A stretch of 37,854 nt of DNA, from assembly GCA_017508965.1 (NCBI GenBank), contig JAFWQT010000139.1, positions 1 through 37,854 on the forward strand, read 5' to 3'. The notes below the pieces were generated by a model. It was not told where the DNA came from and made no database searches. It worked only from the letters and a program-made list of their open reading frames with translations. The stretch's first letter is position 1, and each line of letters starts with the position of its first letter. Positions 1-7,087 of the stretch are shown here, in pieces. Position numbers and translations under genes: made by a program. The DNA comes from Prevotella sp. GTDB taxonomy: Bacteria; Bacteroidota; Bacteroidia; Bacteroidales; Bacteroidaceae.

Positions 1-2
1 GT

Positions 3-29
3 GAGTGGAGAAAGGAGGAGAATGAATAA
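3..29 (+). CDS. Possible 3' end of an upstream gene (partial)
   Basis: Frame 3 is open from the window edge and reads eight mostly charged residues (EWRKEENE) before a TAA at 27-29. That stop shares one base with the ATG of the next gene (TAATG), an arrangement typical of translationally coupled Bacteroidota genes. Frame 1 is also open from the edge, to a TAA at 43-45, so the choice of frame is uncertain. Nothing can be said about function. Confidence 0.3.
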   Translation, partial: EWRKEENE

Positions 30-409
30 TGAAAGAATTCTTTAATAGTGAACAATTCCTTTTAATTTTTATAGGTGTAGCTTCTATTGCATACGCTTGT
101 TCTTGGATTTACAAAATCCTAAAAAGTCCTAAGCCATATCATATATGGCAGTATATTTATATCGCTTTGGCTTTGGTTGCGATAGTCTGCGGGATATCTA
201 CCTTTTTCACAAAGTGCACATTAAATTGTCTTTGCGGATTATATGCCGGAGTGTCTGAATTAATAAACTTACATCATGATTATCTCGAAGACAAAAAAAG
301 GGGGACACGAATAGTTTATAGAACAATTTATTATACAAATGGATTAGGCCTTGGGCTATCATTTATTATTCCTAGTTTGTTTTTTATATTGAATCTGTAT
401 TTAGATTAG
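29..409 (+). CDS. Hypothetical small integral membrane protein
   Basis: I do not recognise a family for this 126-residue protein. It has hydrophobic stretches at about residues 10-30, 38-60 and 103-124, so it probably spans the membrane two to four times. A charged linker (LEDKKRGTR, about residues 86-94) separates the second and third. A strong purine-rich ribosome binding site (AGGAGGAG at 13-20) precedes the ATG, which supports this start. The gene and its 3' flank are visibly more AT-rich than the genes that follow, and A- or T-ending codons dominate, which could reflect recent acquisition or low expression. Its function may be linked to a gene left of the window. Confidence 0.6.
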   Translation: MKEFFNSEQFLLIFIGVASIAYACSWIYKILKSPKPYHIWQYIYIALALVAIVCGISTFFTKCTLNCLCGLYAGVSELINLHHDYLEDKKRGTRIVYRTIYYTNGLGLGLSFIIPSLFFILNLYLD

Positions 410-571
410 ACATCTATCACTAATCATAGTTATTGTGTTTGCAACAAGGAAAGATATCACTAAACACAGAAAAATCTTTGAGATAAAATCAAGGGGACAG
501 ATCCCTATGATTCTGTAAGCGGGTAAAAAAGCAAATAAAACTTGTTTAAATTTGAAATCTCCGGATTTTGA

Positions 572-603
572 TTTGCAATTCTGCCCTTTTTATCGTAACT
601 TTG
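572..603 (+). promoter_or_regulatory. Bacteroidota-type promoter for yraN
   Basis: A TTTG at 572-575 and a TAACTTTG at 596-603 are 20 bp apart, matching the -33/-7 consensus (TTTG, TAnnTTTG) known for Bacteroides primary sigma promoters. Transcription would begin at about 608-610, some 20 bases before the yraN ATG at 631. This also argues against the longer in-frame start at 568, which would lie upstream of the promoter. Confidence 0.65.
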
Positions 604-630
604 TGTCGAAATAAGAAAGACGATAATAAT

Positions 631-993
631 ATGGCGCAACATAACGAACTGGGGTTCTGGGGCGAGGACCAGGCGGCCGAATTTCTGCGGAAGAAAGGAT
701 ATTTCGTGTTCGAAAACGACTGGAAGTCGGGGCATCGTGACATTGACATCATCGCAAAGGATGGCGGCACGATTGTTTTCGTGGAAGTGAAGACCCGCCG
801 CAACCGCGTATTCACGGAACCGACGGCAGCCGTTGACTATCGGAAACTGCAGAACCTGAAGCGAGCCATTAACCACTATGTGAAATACCACCGCATAGAC
901 AACGACATACGGCTGGACATCATCACCGTGGTGGGCACCCCGGAAACGGGCGCTCCCGAAATAGAACACATCATCGATGTGCCAATTATCTGA
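631..993 (+). CDS. yraN: YraN/UPF0102 family protein
   Basis: This 120-residue protein belongs to the UPF0102 (YraN) family, small cytoplasmic proteins with a restriction-endonuclease-like fold and no firmly established role. Visible family landmarks are the N-terminal GEDQAAEFL helix, the GHRDIDIIAKD strand carrying the acidic residues, and the FVEVKTRR motif that supplies the E-x-K of the nuclease-like core. I chose the ATG at 631 because it gives the normal family length and follows the promoter; an in-frame extension to 568 adds sequence that does not look like the family. It lies 7 bp upstream of the phosphatase gene and is probably co-transcribed with it. Confidence 0.9.
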   Translation: MAQHNELGFWGEDQAAEFLRKKGYFVFENDWKSGHRDIDIIAKDGGTIVFVEVKTRRNRVFTEPTAAVDYRKLQNLKRAINHYVKYHRIDNDIRLDIITVVGTPETGAPEIEHIIDVPII

Positions 994-1000
994 AACGGCT

Positions 1001-1522
1001 ATGGAAAAGAAAACGAAACTGCTGTTTATCTGTCTGGGAAATATCTGCCGCTCACCGGCAGCCGACGGAGTGATGAACCATTTGGTGGAGACTGAAGGCA
1101 AAGAGTATGATTTCGAAATCGACTCAGCAGGTATCGGCAGTTGGCATGTAGGCGACTTGCCCGACTATCGCATGCGTTCAACTGGAATGAAAAGAGGCTA
1201 TACATTCAACCATAGGGCGCGACAAATAGAACTCAATGACTTTGCCCACTTCGACTACATCATCGGCATGGACGTGGAAAACATGAACACACTGCGCCGG
1301 ATGAAAAAGCAATTCCTGAATTCCGATGAGGGCAAAGGCCAAGAATGTGCCGAACTGCTTTGTCTGGCCGATTTCCTGAAACAGCATAAAGGGCAGACCA
1401 CCGTGCCCGACCCTTACTACGGACAGCAACGCGATTTTGAATTTGCCCTCGACCTGATTGAAGATGCCTGCGGGGAACTGTTCAGGCAGTTGCTTGCGGG
1501 CGATGTAGAGTGTAGAGTGTAG
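1001..1522 (+). CDS. Low-molecular-weight protein tyrosine phosphatase
   Basis: Cytoplasmic phosphatase of the LMW-PTP family, which hydrolyses phosphotyrosine or arginine phosphate on proteins. The signature P-loop C-x5-R-S is present near the N terminus (CLGNICRS, residues 11-18, nucleophile Cys11), and the general-acid loop is DPYY at about 137-140. The ATG at 1001 directly precedes the core; the in-frame ATG at 977 overlaps yraN and is less likely. In Bacteroidota such phosphatases often act with tyrosine kinases in capsule control, but no kinase is in view. The last codons (from about 1505) lie inside a heptamer repeat array that also supplies the stop codon, so the C terminus is repeat-derived. 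Confidence 0.93.
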   Translation: MEKKTKLLFICLGNICRSPAADGVMNHLVETEGKEYDFEIDSAGIGSWHVGDLPDYRMRSTGMKRGYTFNHRARQIELNDFAHFDYIIGMDVENMNTLRRMKKQFLNSDEGKGQECAELLCLADFLKQHKGQTTVPDPYYGQQRDFEFALDLIEDACGELFRQLLAGDVECRV

Positions 1523-1595
1523 AGTGTAGAGTTTAGAGTGTAGAATGTAGAGTGTAGAATGTAGAGTGTAGAATGTAGAGTGTAGAATGTAGAGT
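1505..1595. repeat. Heptamer tandem array GTAGAGT/GTAGAAT, 13 units
   Basis: Thirteen consecutive 7-bp units can be read from 1505 to 1595. Four GTAGAGT and one TTAGAGT are followed by strictly alternating GTAGAAT and GTAGAGT, and the array ends in TATGAT. Each unit contains TAG and 7 is not a multiple of 3, so on the + strand the array stops all three reading frames; the preceding phosphatase gene ends within it at 1520-1522. The same units and the same TATGAT border recur at 23891-23924, where they form one arm of a perfect inverted repeat. Confidence 0.9.
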
Positions 1596-1624
1596 TATGA
1601 TTACTGTTGGAGGCAGGCGTTTTA

Positions 1625-1664
1625 CTCCTAAACTCCCAAACTCCCAAACTCCCAAACTCCTAAA
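1625..1664. repeat. Octamer tandem array CTCCYAAA, 5 units
   Basis: Five 8-bp units in a row: CTCCTAAA, three CTCCCAAA, and CTCCTAAA again. Two further units (CTCCTAAA, CTCCCAAA) lie at 1828-1843 on the other side of the large inverted repeat. No gene overlaps it and I recognise no function. Confidence 0.85.
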
Positions 1665-1678
1665 GGCATGTATTCATT

Positions 1679-1807
1679 CCCCCTCCTTAGAAAGGAGGGG
1701 TCAGGGGTGGTTGATAATCTGGGATATACGAGGGTTTTATGAATCGCCAGATATTACTTAGAGCCTTAAAATCAACCACCCCCAGCCCCTCCTTTCTAAG
1801 GAGGGGG
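1679..1807. repeat. Large inverted repeat whose arms are themselves hairpins
   Basis: Arms at 1679-1715 and 1771-1807 are 37 bp each and are reverse complements at 34 of 37 positions, separated by 55 bp. Each arm contains its own hairpin with a perfect 9-bp stem (CCCCTCCTT and AAGGAGGGG around a 3-base loop, 1680-1700 and 1787-1807). The layout resembles REP/BIME-type or MITE-like non-coding elements. No transposase is nearby. Confidence 0.8.
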
Positions 1808-1851
1808 GTAAGTTACATTTGTCTAAACTCCTAAACTCCCAAAAAGCAAAG

Positions 1852-1871
1852 AGCCTCCCCTCGGGGAGGCT
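1852..1871 (-). terminator. Intrinsic terminator of the ilvE-DUF975-mgtC operon
   Basis: A perfect 9-bp stem (AGCCTCCCC / GGGGAGGCT) with a 2-base loop lies just beyond the mgtC stop codon at 1885. Read on the - strand it is followed by CTTTGCTTTTT, a T-rich tract, so it should terminate leftward transcription. The stem sequence could also belong to a dispersed GC-rich repeat family. Confidence 0.7.
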
Positions 1872-1884
1872 GGAGGGGGTTGAA

Positions 1885-2334
1885 CTATTCCTCGTTTTCT
1901 TTTTTCCCTCTTATTTTGTGCAGGAAGAAATTGAATGCTTCGAAACAGATTAGCACCAGTAGCGTGCTGACCATGGCCAGCACATACATGCCGACGCCGC
2001 AGGCCATGCCGACGGCAGCCGTCACCCAGAGGCCTGCTGCCGTGGTGAGTCCCTTCACCACGTTCTTCTGGAAGATAATGGTGCCGGCACCTATGAAACC
2101 GATACCCGTCACCACTTGGGCTGCAATACGGGCAGGGTCCATTCGGAGCGTCATCTGGTCTTTGGGCAGATCGTCGAATCCATGAACAGAGATGATCATG
2201 AACAGCGCCGAGCCCAAGGCCACGAGCACATGGGTGCGGAAGCCTGCAGCCTTGGTGCGGTATTCACGGTCGAGACCGATTACCGCACCAAGGGCAGTGG
2301 CTATCAATAAGCGGATGATAAATTCTTCTGTCAT
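1885..2334 (-). CDS. MgtC/SapB family membrane protein
   Basis: Inner-membrane protein of 149 residues in the MgtC/SapB/YhiD family. The diagnostic N-terminal block is present: a hydrophobic helix, then GAVIGLDREYRTKAAGFRTH at about residues 16-35, then three more hydrophobic helices to about residue 137. This is the short form, with only the membrane domain and no cytoplasmic C-terminal domain. MgtC of Salmonella acts in magnesium limitation and ATP synthase control, but short homologues of this kind have no settled role. Its ATG shares one base with the stop codon of the upstream DUF975-like gene (TAATG at 2332-2336), indicating translational coupling. Confidence 0.88.
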   Translation of the reverse strand: MTEEFIIRLLIATALGAVIGLDREYRTKAAGFRTHVLVALGSALFMIISVHGFDDLPKDQMTLRMDPARIAAQVVTGIGFIGAGTIIFQKNVVKGLTTAAGLWVTAAVGMACGVGMYVLAMVSTLLVLICFEAFNFFLHKIRGKKENEE

Positions 2335-2957
2335 TACGCATTCTGCTGATTCTTCAAGTCCTCATAGAAATGAGCAACCGATGAATTAACGTAAGGTTCC
2401 AACAGGACGAGACCAATACCAAAGGTGAAAATCGTCAGGAAAATCCATCCGATGAAACTGAGGTAGAGCCAGAAGAGTTCCATCTTGTGGCCATCCATCA
2501 TGCGCATGGATTTCTCTATGGCAGCGTTGCCCGAGATGGCGGGATCGTCCTTCATGATAAACGGAGTCATCGAATACGAGAGAGCCTTGATCACGCCGGG
2601 GACGACGAGCAGCAAGGTCCAAAGAATCACATAGATGTAAACCAGCAAATAGGTGATGCCGACACGTTTCCACTCTCCGTTCTTGTAACCATCAAAAACA
2701 GACTCCCAGCCTATTTCCTTTCCACGGATAAGATTCAGGAAGAACACGGAAAAGCCCCACATCAGCGGCAGACAAAGAATAGTCCAGATGAAGGAAGCTC
2801 CCCCACTGCTTGAAGGTGATGATGAGAACGGAAGGGATACCACCTGTCCTACTCCGACCGTGATGACGAGAAAAATAACCGTGGCAATGACGGCCTTATC
2901 CCATTTTCCGCCGAGCGAGGCAAGCGCTCTGTTTTTGTAACCTTGATTGGTGTCCAT
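2334..2957 (-). CDS. DUF975-like integral membrane protein
   Basis: A 207-residue polytopic membrane protein with hydrophobic segments at about residues 22-43, 56-76, 100-125 and 160-190. The pattern of a PGVIKALSYSM segment, a DDP-containing stretch, an AIEKSMRMMDGHK helix and a late EPY motif matches the DUF975 family, which has no assigned biochemical function. It sits 33 bp downstream of ilvE, with no terminator visible between them, and is coupled to mgtC by a one-base stop/start overlap. The three genes therefore probably form one transcript. Confidence 0.75.
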   Translation of the reverse strand: MDTNQGYKNRALASLGGKWDKAVIATVIFLVITVGVGQVVSLPFSSSPSSSGGASFIWTILCLPLMWGFSVFFLNLIRGKEIGWESVFDGYKNGEWKRVGITYLLVYIYVILWTLLLVVPGVIKALSYSMTPFIMKDDPAISGNAAIEKSMRMMDGHKMELFWLYLSFIGWIFLTIFTFGIGLVLLEPYVNSSVAHFYEDLKNQQNA

Positions 2958-2990
2958 AATTGAAAAATATTAAAGGGTGAATAATAAGGA

Positions 2991-4013
2991 TTATTCAATC
3001 ACAACGGTGGTCCATCCGTGCTTGTCCTCTACGGTGCCGTACTGAATGCCACGGAGTGTGTCGTAGAGTTGCTTGGAAATAGGACCTGGCTTGCCGTCCT
3101 CGGAGAAGACATAGCTCTTGCCTGTCTCCAGGTCGTCAATCTTCGAGATGGGCGAAATCACGGCAGCCGTGCCGCAGGCTCCAGCCTCCTCGAAGGTTTC
3201 CAGTTCTTCCTCCGGGATGGGACGACGCTCCACCTTCAGTCCGAGGTCTTCGGCCACCTGCATGAGCGACTTGTTGGTGATGGACGGGAGGATGCTCGTC
3301 GACTCGGGCGTAACGTATGTGTTGTTCTTGATGCCGAAGAAGTTGGCAGCACCGCACTCGTCGATGTATTTCTTCTCCTTGGCGTCGAGATAGAACTCGC
3401 AGGCATAGCCCAGGTCGTGGGCCTTCTTGTTGGCCAGCAGGGAAGCGGCATAGTTGCCACCCACCTTATAGATACCCGTGCCGAGAGGAGCCGAACGGTC
3501 GTGGTCGCGGATGATGACGTAGGGATTCGTGGCGAAACCACCCTTAAAATAAGGACCTACGGGAGTTACGAAGATGAGGAAACAATATTCCGTGGCGGGA
3601 TGAACACCCACCTGAGCGCTTGTACCAATGAGCAGCGGACGGATGTAGAGCGTGGCACCACTCTCGTAGGTGGGAATCCACTCCTGATTCAGACGCACCA
3701 CCTTCTTCACCATTTCGCAGAACAATTCGGTGGGGAGTTCGGGCATCAGGATGCCGCGGCAGGTTGACTGCAGACGGGCTGCATTCTCCTCCATGCGGAA
3801 GACACGCACCTTGCCGTCGGGGCAGCGATATGCCTTCAGTCCCTCGAATGCCTCCTGACCATAATGCAGACAGGTGGCAGCCATGTGAAGTTTCAGATAT
3901 TCGTCGGAGCAAACCTCTATTTCGCCCCATTTACCATCGCGATAGTAGCATCGCACGTTGTAATCTGTCTGACGATAGCCAAACGACAGATTAGCCCAGT
4001 CAAGATTCTTCAT
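2991..4013 (-). CDS. ilvE: Branched-chain amino acid aminotransferase
   Basis: Cytoplasmic PLP enzyme that interconverts leucine, isoleucine and valine with their 2-oxo acids, using glutamate/2-oxoglutarate. The 340-residue length and the order of motifs match the BCAT family of fold-type IV aminotransferases: YGQEAFEGLKAYR at about 51-63, LYIRPLLIGT near 122-131, and the PLP-binding lysine in GIYKVGGNYAAS (Lys183). The C-terminal part carries the expected GTAAVISPI segment that contacts the cofactor phosphate. It is the first gene of a leftward operon with a membrane protein and mgtC, partners without obvious metabolic connection. Confidence 0.96.
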   Translation of the reverse strand: MKNLDWANLSFGYRQTDYNVRCYYRDGKWGEIEVCSDEYLKLHMAATCLHYGQEAFEGLKAYRCPDGKVRVFRMEENAARLQSTCRGILMPELPTELFCEMVKKVVRLNQEWIPTYESGATLYIRPLLIGTSAQVGVHPATEYCFLIFVTPVGPYFKGGFATNPYVIIRDHDRSAPLGTGIYKVGGNYAASLLANKKAHDLGYACEFYLDAKEKKYIDECGAANFFGIKNNTYVTPESTSILPSITNKSLMQVAEDLGLKVERRPIPEEELETFEEAGACGTAAVISPISKIDDLETGKSYVFSEDGKPGPISKQLYDTLRGIQYGTVEDKHGWTTVVIE

Positions 4014-4047
4014 TTTCTATTTTCTTCTTTAAAAACAATTTTGATTG

Positions 4048-4055
4048 CAAAAGTA
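4048..4055 (-). promoter_or_regulatory. Probable -7 element for ilvE
   Basis: On the - strand the bases read TACTTTTG, matching TAnnTTTG. They sit about 35 bp upstream of the ilvE start codon, in the 126-bp gap between xseB and ilvE. A clear TTTG -33 element at the ideal spacing is not seen; the nearest is GTTG at 4076-4079. Confidence 0.5.
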
Positions 4056-4139
4056 AACAAATCTGCGCTCATTTGCAACAAATTCATTCAAAATTTTCAA
4101 TTTTGCAGATAAAAGACACTTTTCGTTAAAAGAAATGCA

Positions 4140-4334
4140 TCATTCACCTTGGGTGTCAGCATTCAGCAAATTCTGAATTTCCTCGTCGGTCTTGGTGAGT
4201 TTGTCGCGGCAGATTTTTATCAGTTCCTGGGCTTTCTTCAACTGGTCACTCATCTGGTCGATGTCGAGTTCATCGTTTTCCATCTTGCGCACAATCTCCT
4301 GGAGCTGGCGCATTGCTTCTTCATACTTTATCAT
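4140..4334 (-). CDS. xseB: Exodeoxyribonuclease VII small subunit
   Basis: A 64-residue, strongly helical, acidic protein with the XseB pattern: YEEAMRQLQEIVRKME at 4-19, the DELDIDQ turn, and an amphipathic second helix ending in KTDEEIQNLL. Several XseB subunits assemble with one XseA to form exonuclease VII, which degrades single-stranded DNA from either end. The gene follows xseA by 7 bp, the usual order, so the subunits should be made together. Confidence 0.95.
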   Translation of the reverse strand: MIKYEEAMRQLQEIVRKMENDELDIDQMSDQLKKAQELIKICRDKLTKTDEEIQNLLNADTQGE

Positions 4335-4341
4335 ATTGTTA

Positions 4342-5703
4342 TCAGGATTTGTTGTTTACTTGATTAACTACTGAACGGACTGTTCCGTTCTCGAAACGGG
4401 TTTCGAGTTCATCACCCTCTTTCAACTGGGAGACGTCACGAACTGTACGCCCATTTTTCAGCGTGATGCTATAGCCTCGCTTCAGCAACCGGTTGGGGTC
4501 CAGGCCTATAAGCCGCTGGCTGAGAAGGTCAAGCTGATGGCGTTCGTCTGTGAGTTTACGGTAAAGAACGGGCTGCATGTTATTCTGCAAGACAATCAGC
4601 CGATGGCGTTCGTCCTGCAAACGATAGCCGATTGACGATCTCATCTTGACGAGCAACTGCCCGAGAAGGGCTTCCTGTCGGGTACGAACGACCGAGAAGA
4701 GCATCGGAATCTTCTGGGCATAGTTCAGCAGACGGATTTTCTCCATGTCCATCCGCTGCTTCACTTTGGCATGTATCCGCTGCTCGCAATCCTCAATTTC
4801 ATCGAGCACGCTTTTCAAGTTGCTGATGAGAAAAGCTGCTGCTGCCGTTGGCGTCTTCACCCGGGTATGGCTCACCATATCCAATACGCTCTCGTCACGC
4901 TCATGACCAATGCCAGTAATCACAGGCAACGGAAAATTAGCCACATTCTCAGCAAGTGCCAATGTGTCGAAGCCGGAAAGGTCGCTGGTGGCTCCCCCAC
5001 CCCGGATGATGACCACGCAATCGAAATTAAGTGAAGATTGAATAGTTAAGATTGAAGAATCTTCTTTTTTTAAACGCGCGAAAATCTTGTTGAGTGCAGC
5101 GATGACGCTCTGCTCCACCCCTTCGCCCTGCATGACGGCAGGAAAGAGTTGTGTGTGGAATCGGAAACCGTAGTCATTGTTCTCCAGTTGGTTCACGAAA
5201 TCGCCGTAGCCCGCTGCATTGGCACTGCTGATGACCGCAATGCGCTGGCAGAACATCGGGAGTTGCAACTCTTTCTGCAAATCGAACACGCCCTCCTCCT
5301 TCAGCTGGCGGATGATTTCCTGCCGTTTGCGTGCCATGTCGCCCATGGTATAGGTGGGGTCGATGTCGGTTACTATCCAGGAGAAGCCATAGTTTTCGTG
5401 GAACTGGGCGCTGACCTTCAATAACACTTTCATTCCAGCATGCAACTGCTGACCGGTTACCCTTTCGAAATGAGGCCTCGCCAGTCTCCATGTGGAAGCC
5501 CAGCATTTGGCCGACGCCTTGGCTACCGGGGTATTGTTATGGTCATCCTTCTGGATGAGTTCCATATAGCAATGCCCCCTGACCTCATGTACCTCCGATA
5601 GTTCTGCCTCAACCCAATAGTCGTCAGGCATTCCAAGTTCTAATGTCTGACGAACCAAAGCGTTCAATTCAAATAAGGTCAGCGTCTTTCTCTGTTCCTC
5701 CAT
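4342..5703 (-). CDS. xseA: Exodeoxyribonuclease VII large subunit
   Basis: Catalytic subunit of exonuclease VII, 453 residues, normal for the family. The N-terminal OB-fold domain (about 1-105) includes LFELNALVRQTLE and the HCYMELIQKDD strand. The catalytic domain follows with ISSANAAGYGDFVNQ (about 157-171), IIRGGGATSDLSGFD (about 232-246) and the GIGHERDESVLDMV block (about 262-275). The long C-terminal helical region binds XseB. The start lies 2 bp after the stop of the S8 peptidase gene, so xseA is inside a tightly packed operon. Confidence 0.97.
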   Translation of the reverse strand: MEEQRKTLTLFELNALVRQTLELGMPDDYWVEAELSEVHEVRGHCYMELIQKDDHNNTPVAKASAKCWASTWRLARPHFERVTGQQLHAGMKVLLKVSAQFHENYGFSWIVTDIDPTYTMGDMARKRQEIIRQLKEEGVFDLQKELQLPMFCQRIAVISSANAAGYGDFVNQLENNDYGFRFHTQLFPAVMQGEGVEQSVIAALNKIFARLKKEDSSILTIQSSLNFDCVVIIRGGGATSDLSGFDTLALAENVANFPLPVITGIGHERDESVLDMVSHTRVKTPTAAAAFLISNLKSVLDEIEDCEQRIHAKVKQRMDMEKIRLLNYAQKIPMLFSVVRTRQEALLGQLLVKMRSSIGYRLQDERHRLIVLQNNMQPVLYRKLTDERHQLDLLSQRLIGLDPNRLLKRGYSITLKNGRTVRDVSQLKEGDELETRFENGTVRSVVNQVNNKS

Positions 5704-5705
5704 GA

Positions 5706-7079
5706 TTAATTTCCTCCTATTCTTGTTTTCCCGGGGTCAACGATTTTTCCGAAATCAGGAATCCCATAGCCATAAATATTGTCGGGCCACTGGTAACGGT
5801 CACCACTCTGACGGACAAGTTCCAATATCTCACATGCCGTTTTACCGGGAAGCGCCTGCCAAAGACAAGCCACGGCACCGGCAATCAGAGGCGAAGCGAA
5901 CGAGGTGCCGTTCTGTTCGCGGATTTCTCCATCGCCTGAAATCACGCAGCAGAGTCCGCCCATGGCCATCACATCGGGTTTCACGCGTCCGTCGGCAGTT
6001 GGCCCGATGCTGCTGAAAGCCGTATTAATGCCGTCGGCGCTGACAGCTCCCACCGTGAGCACATCGTCGGCATCGGCGGGAATGGTAATCTTTTTCCACG
6101 ACTCATCGCCAGAATTACCTGCACTACAGACCAGCACGATGCCTTTCTTGGCCAACATGGAGGCCATGCGCGATATCATCATCGAATGACCGTCGAGCAT
6201 TCTGTAAGGATAGTTCTGCTCATCATCGTCGAAATCAAAATAGCCCAGCGAAGAATTAATCACATCAACGCCCACGCTGTCGGCAAATTCCGCCGCAGCC
6301 GTCCAGAAATCTTCTTCGGCCAAACTCTCGGTCAGCGTTTGTTCGCAGCGCAAAAGCCAATATTCGGCTTCAGGTGCCGACCCCGTGAAAACGTCCTTCT
6401 CGTTGACGGCCATCACGGAAAGGACCTTAGTGCCGTGGCTGTGTTCCCGGAAGATGTTCTGGGAAGGCGGATAAACAAAATCGCGTTCTCCAGCCTTCTT
6501 AATGCGAGTAAAAGCAGGAATATGGTCAACATACTGAAAACCGCCGTCGAGAACGGCTATCAGCATTCCCTGACCGCGAAAGCCGGCCTCGTGGAGTTCA
6601 TCGAGATGAATCATCGACAGTTGCTTCGCCGTGGAATTATTCTCTGATGTTATTTCATCGAATGGCTTCGTGCGACGTGGGCACTCGAAAGGCTTCAAGG
6701 AATCCGGTTCCTCATAGACTTTCGTGATGCTGCTGACAAAAGGAAGGCCGCTTATCGATTCAGGCAACGACAAACTGTCGGAACAAACCAGCACGGAATT
6801 GTTCCATTTGCTTTTCCCCACCACTTTTACACCCCTGCGCTGCAGGATATCAATGTAAGCCTGCGAGACTGGCAAATCGGTAGAATCTATCTCAAGATGC
6901 TGTCGCTGCCTGCGGGCAATGGCGCGCTCGGAGAGAAATTGCTCTGGGTGCTTAAGCGTGTACTGGCAACCCTGCTTGTTGCTCAACTCAATCCGGAATA
7001 GCCGTGTCTTTCCTTCAGCTAACGAAGGAAAAGTCATCAGCAACACCAATAAAAAACAGCAGAAAATATTGTGTTTCAT
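5706..7079 (-). CDS. Exported subtilisin-like (S8) serine peptidase
   Basis: A 457-residue secreted or surface peptidase. An N-terminal signal peptide (KHNIFCCFLLVLLMTFPSLAEG, abridged, about 1-23) is followed by a propeptide-like region to about residue 155 that may act as an intramolecular chaperone. The S8 catalytic triad is complete: Asp178 in AVLDGG, His215 in HSHGT, Ser393 in NGTSFASP, with oxyanion residue Asn322 in SAGNSG. The protein ends soon after the catalytic domain, and I see no type IX secretion C-terminal domain, so a Sec-exported periplasmic or outer-membrane location is likelier. It lies 8 bp after vsr and 2 bp before xseA, an odd place for a secreted protease. Confidence 0.9.
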   Translation of the reverse strand: MKHNIFCCFLLVLLMTFPSLAEGKTRLFRIELSNKQGCQYTLKHPEQFLSERAIARRQRQHLEIDSTDLPVSQAYIDILQRRGVKVVGKSKWNNSVLVCSDSLSLPESISGLPFVSSITKVYEEPDSLKPFECPRRTKPFDEITSENNSTAKQLSMIHLDELHEAGFRGQGMLIAVLDGGFQYVDHIPAFTRIKKAGERDFVYPPSQNIFREHSHGTKVLSVMAVNEKDVFTGSAPEAEYWLLRCEQTLTESLAEEDFWTAAAEFADSVGVDVINSSLGYFDFDDDEQNYPYRMLDGHSMMISRMASMLAKKGIVLVCSAGNSGDESWKKITIPADADDVLTVGAVSADGINTAFSSIGPTADGRVKPDVMAMGGLCCVISGDGEIREQNGTSFASPLIAGAVACLWQALPGKTACEILELVRQSGDRYQWPDNIYGYGIPDFGKIVDPGKTRIGGN

Positions 7080-7087
7080 TCTATACT

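Noticed and set aside
1505-1595. CRISPR or telomere-like array
   Set aside because: A 7-bp period with no spacers fits a simple tandem repeat only.
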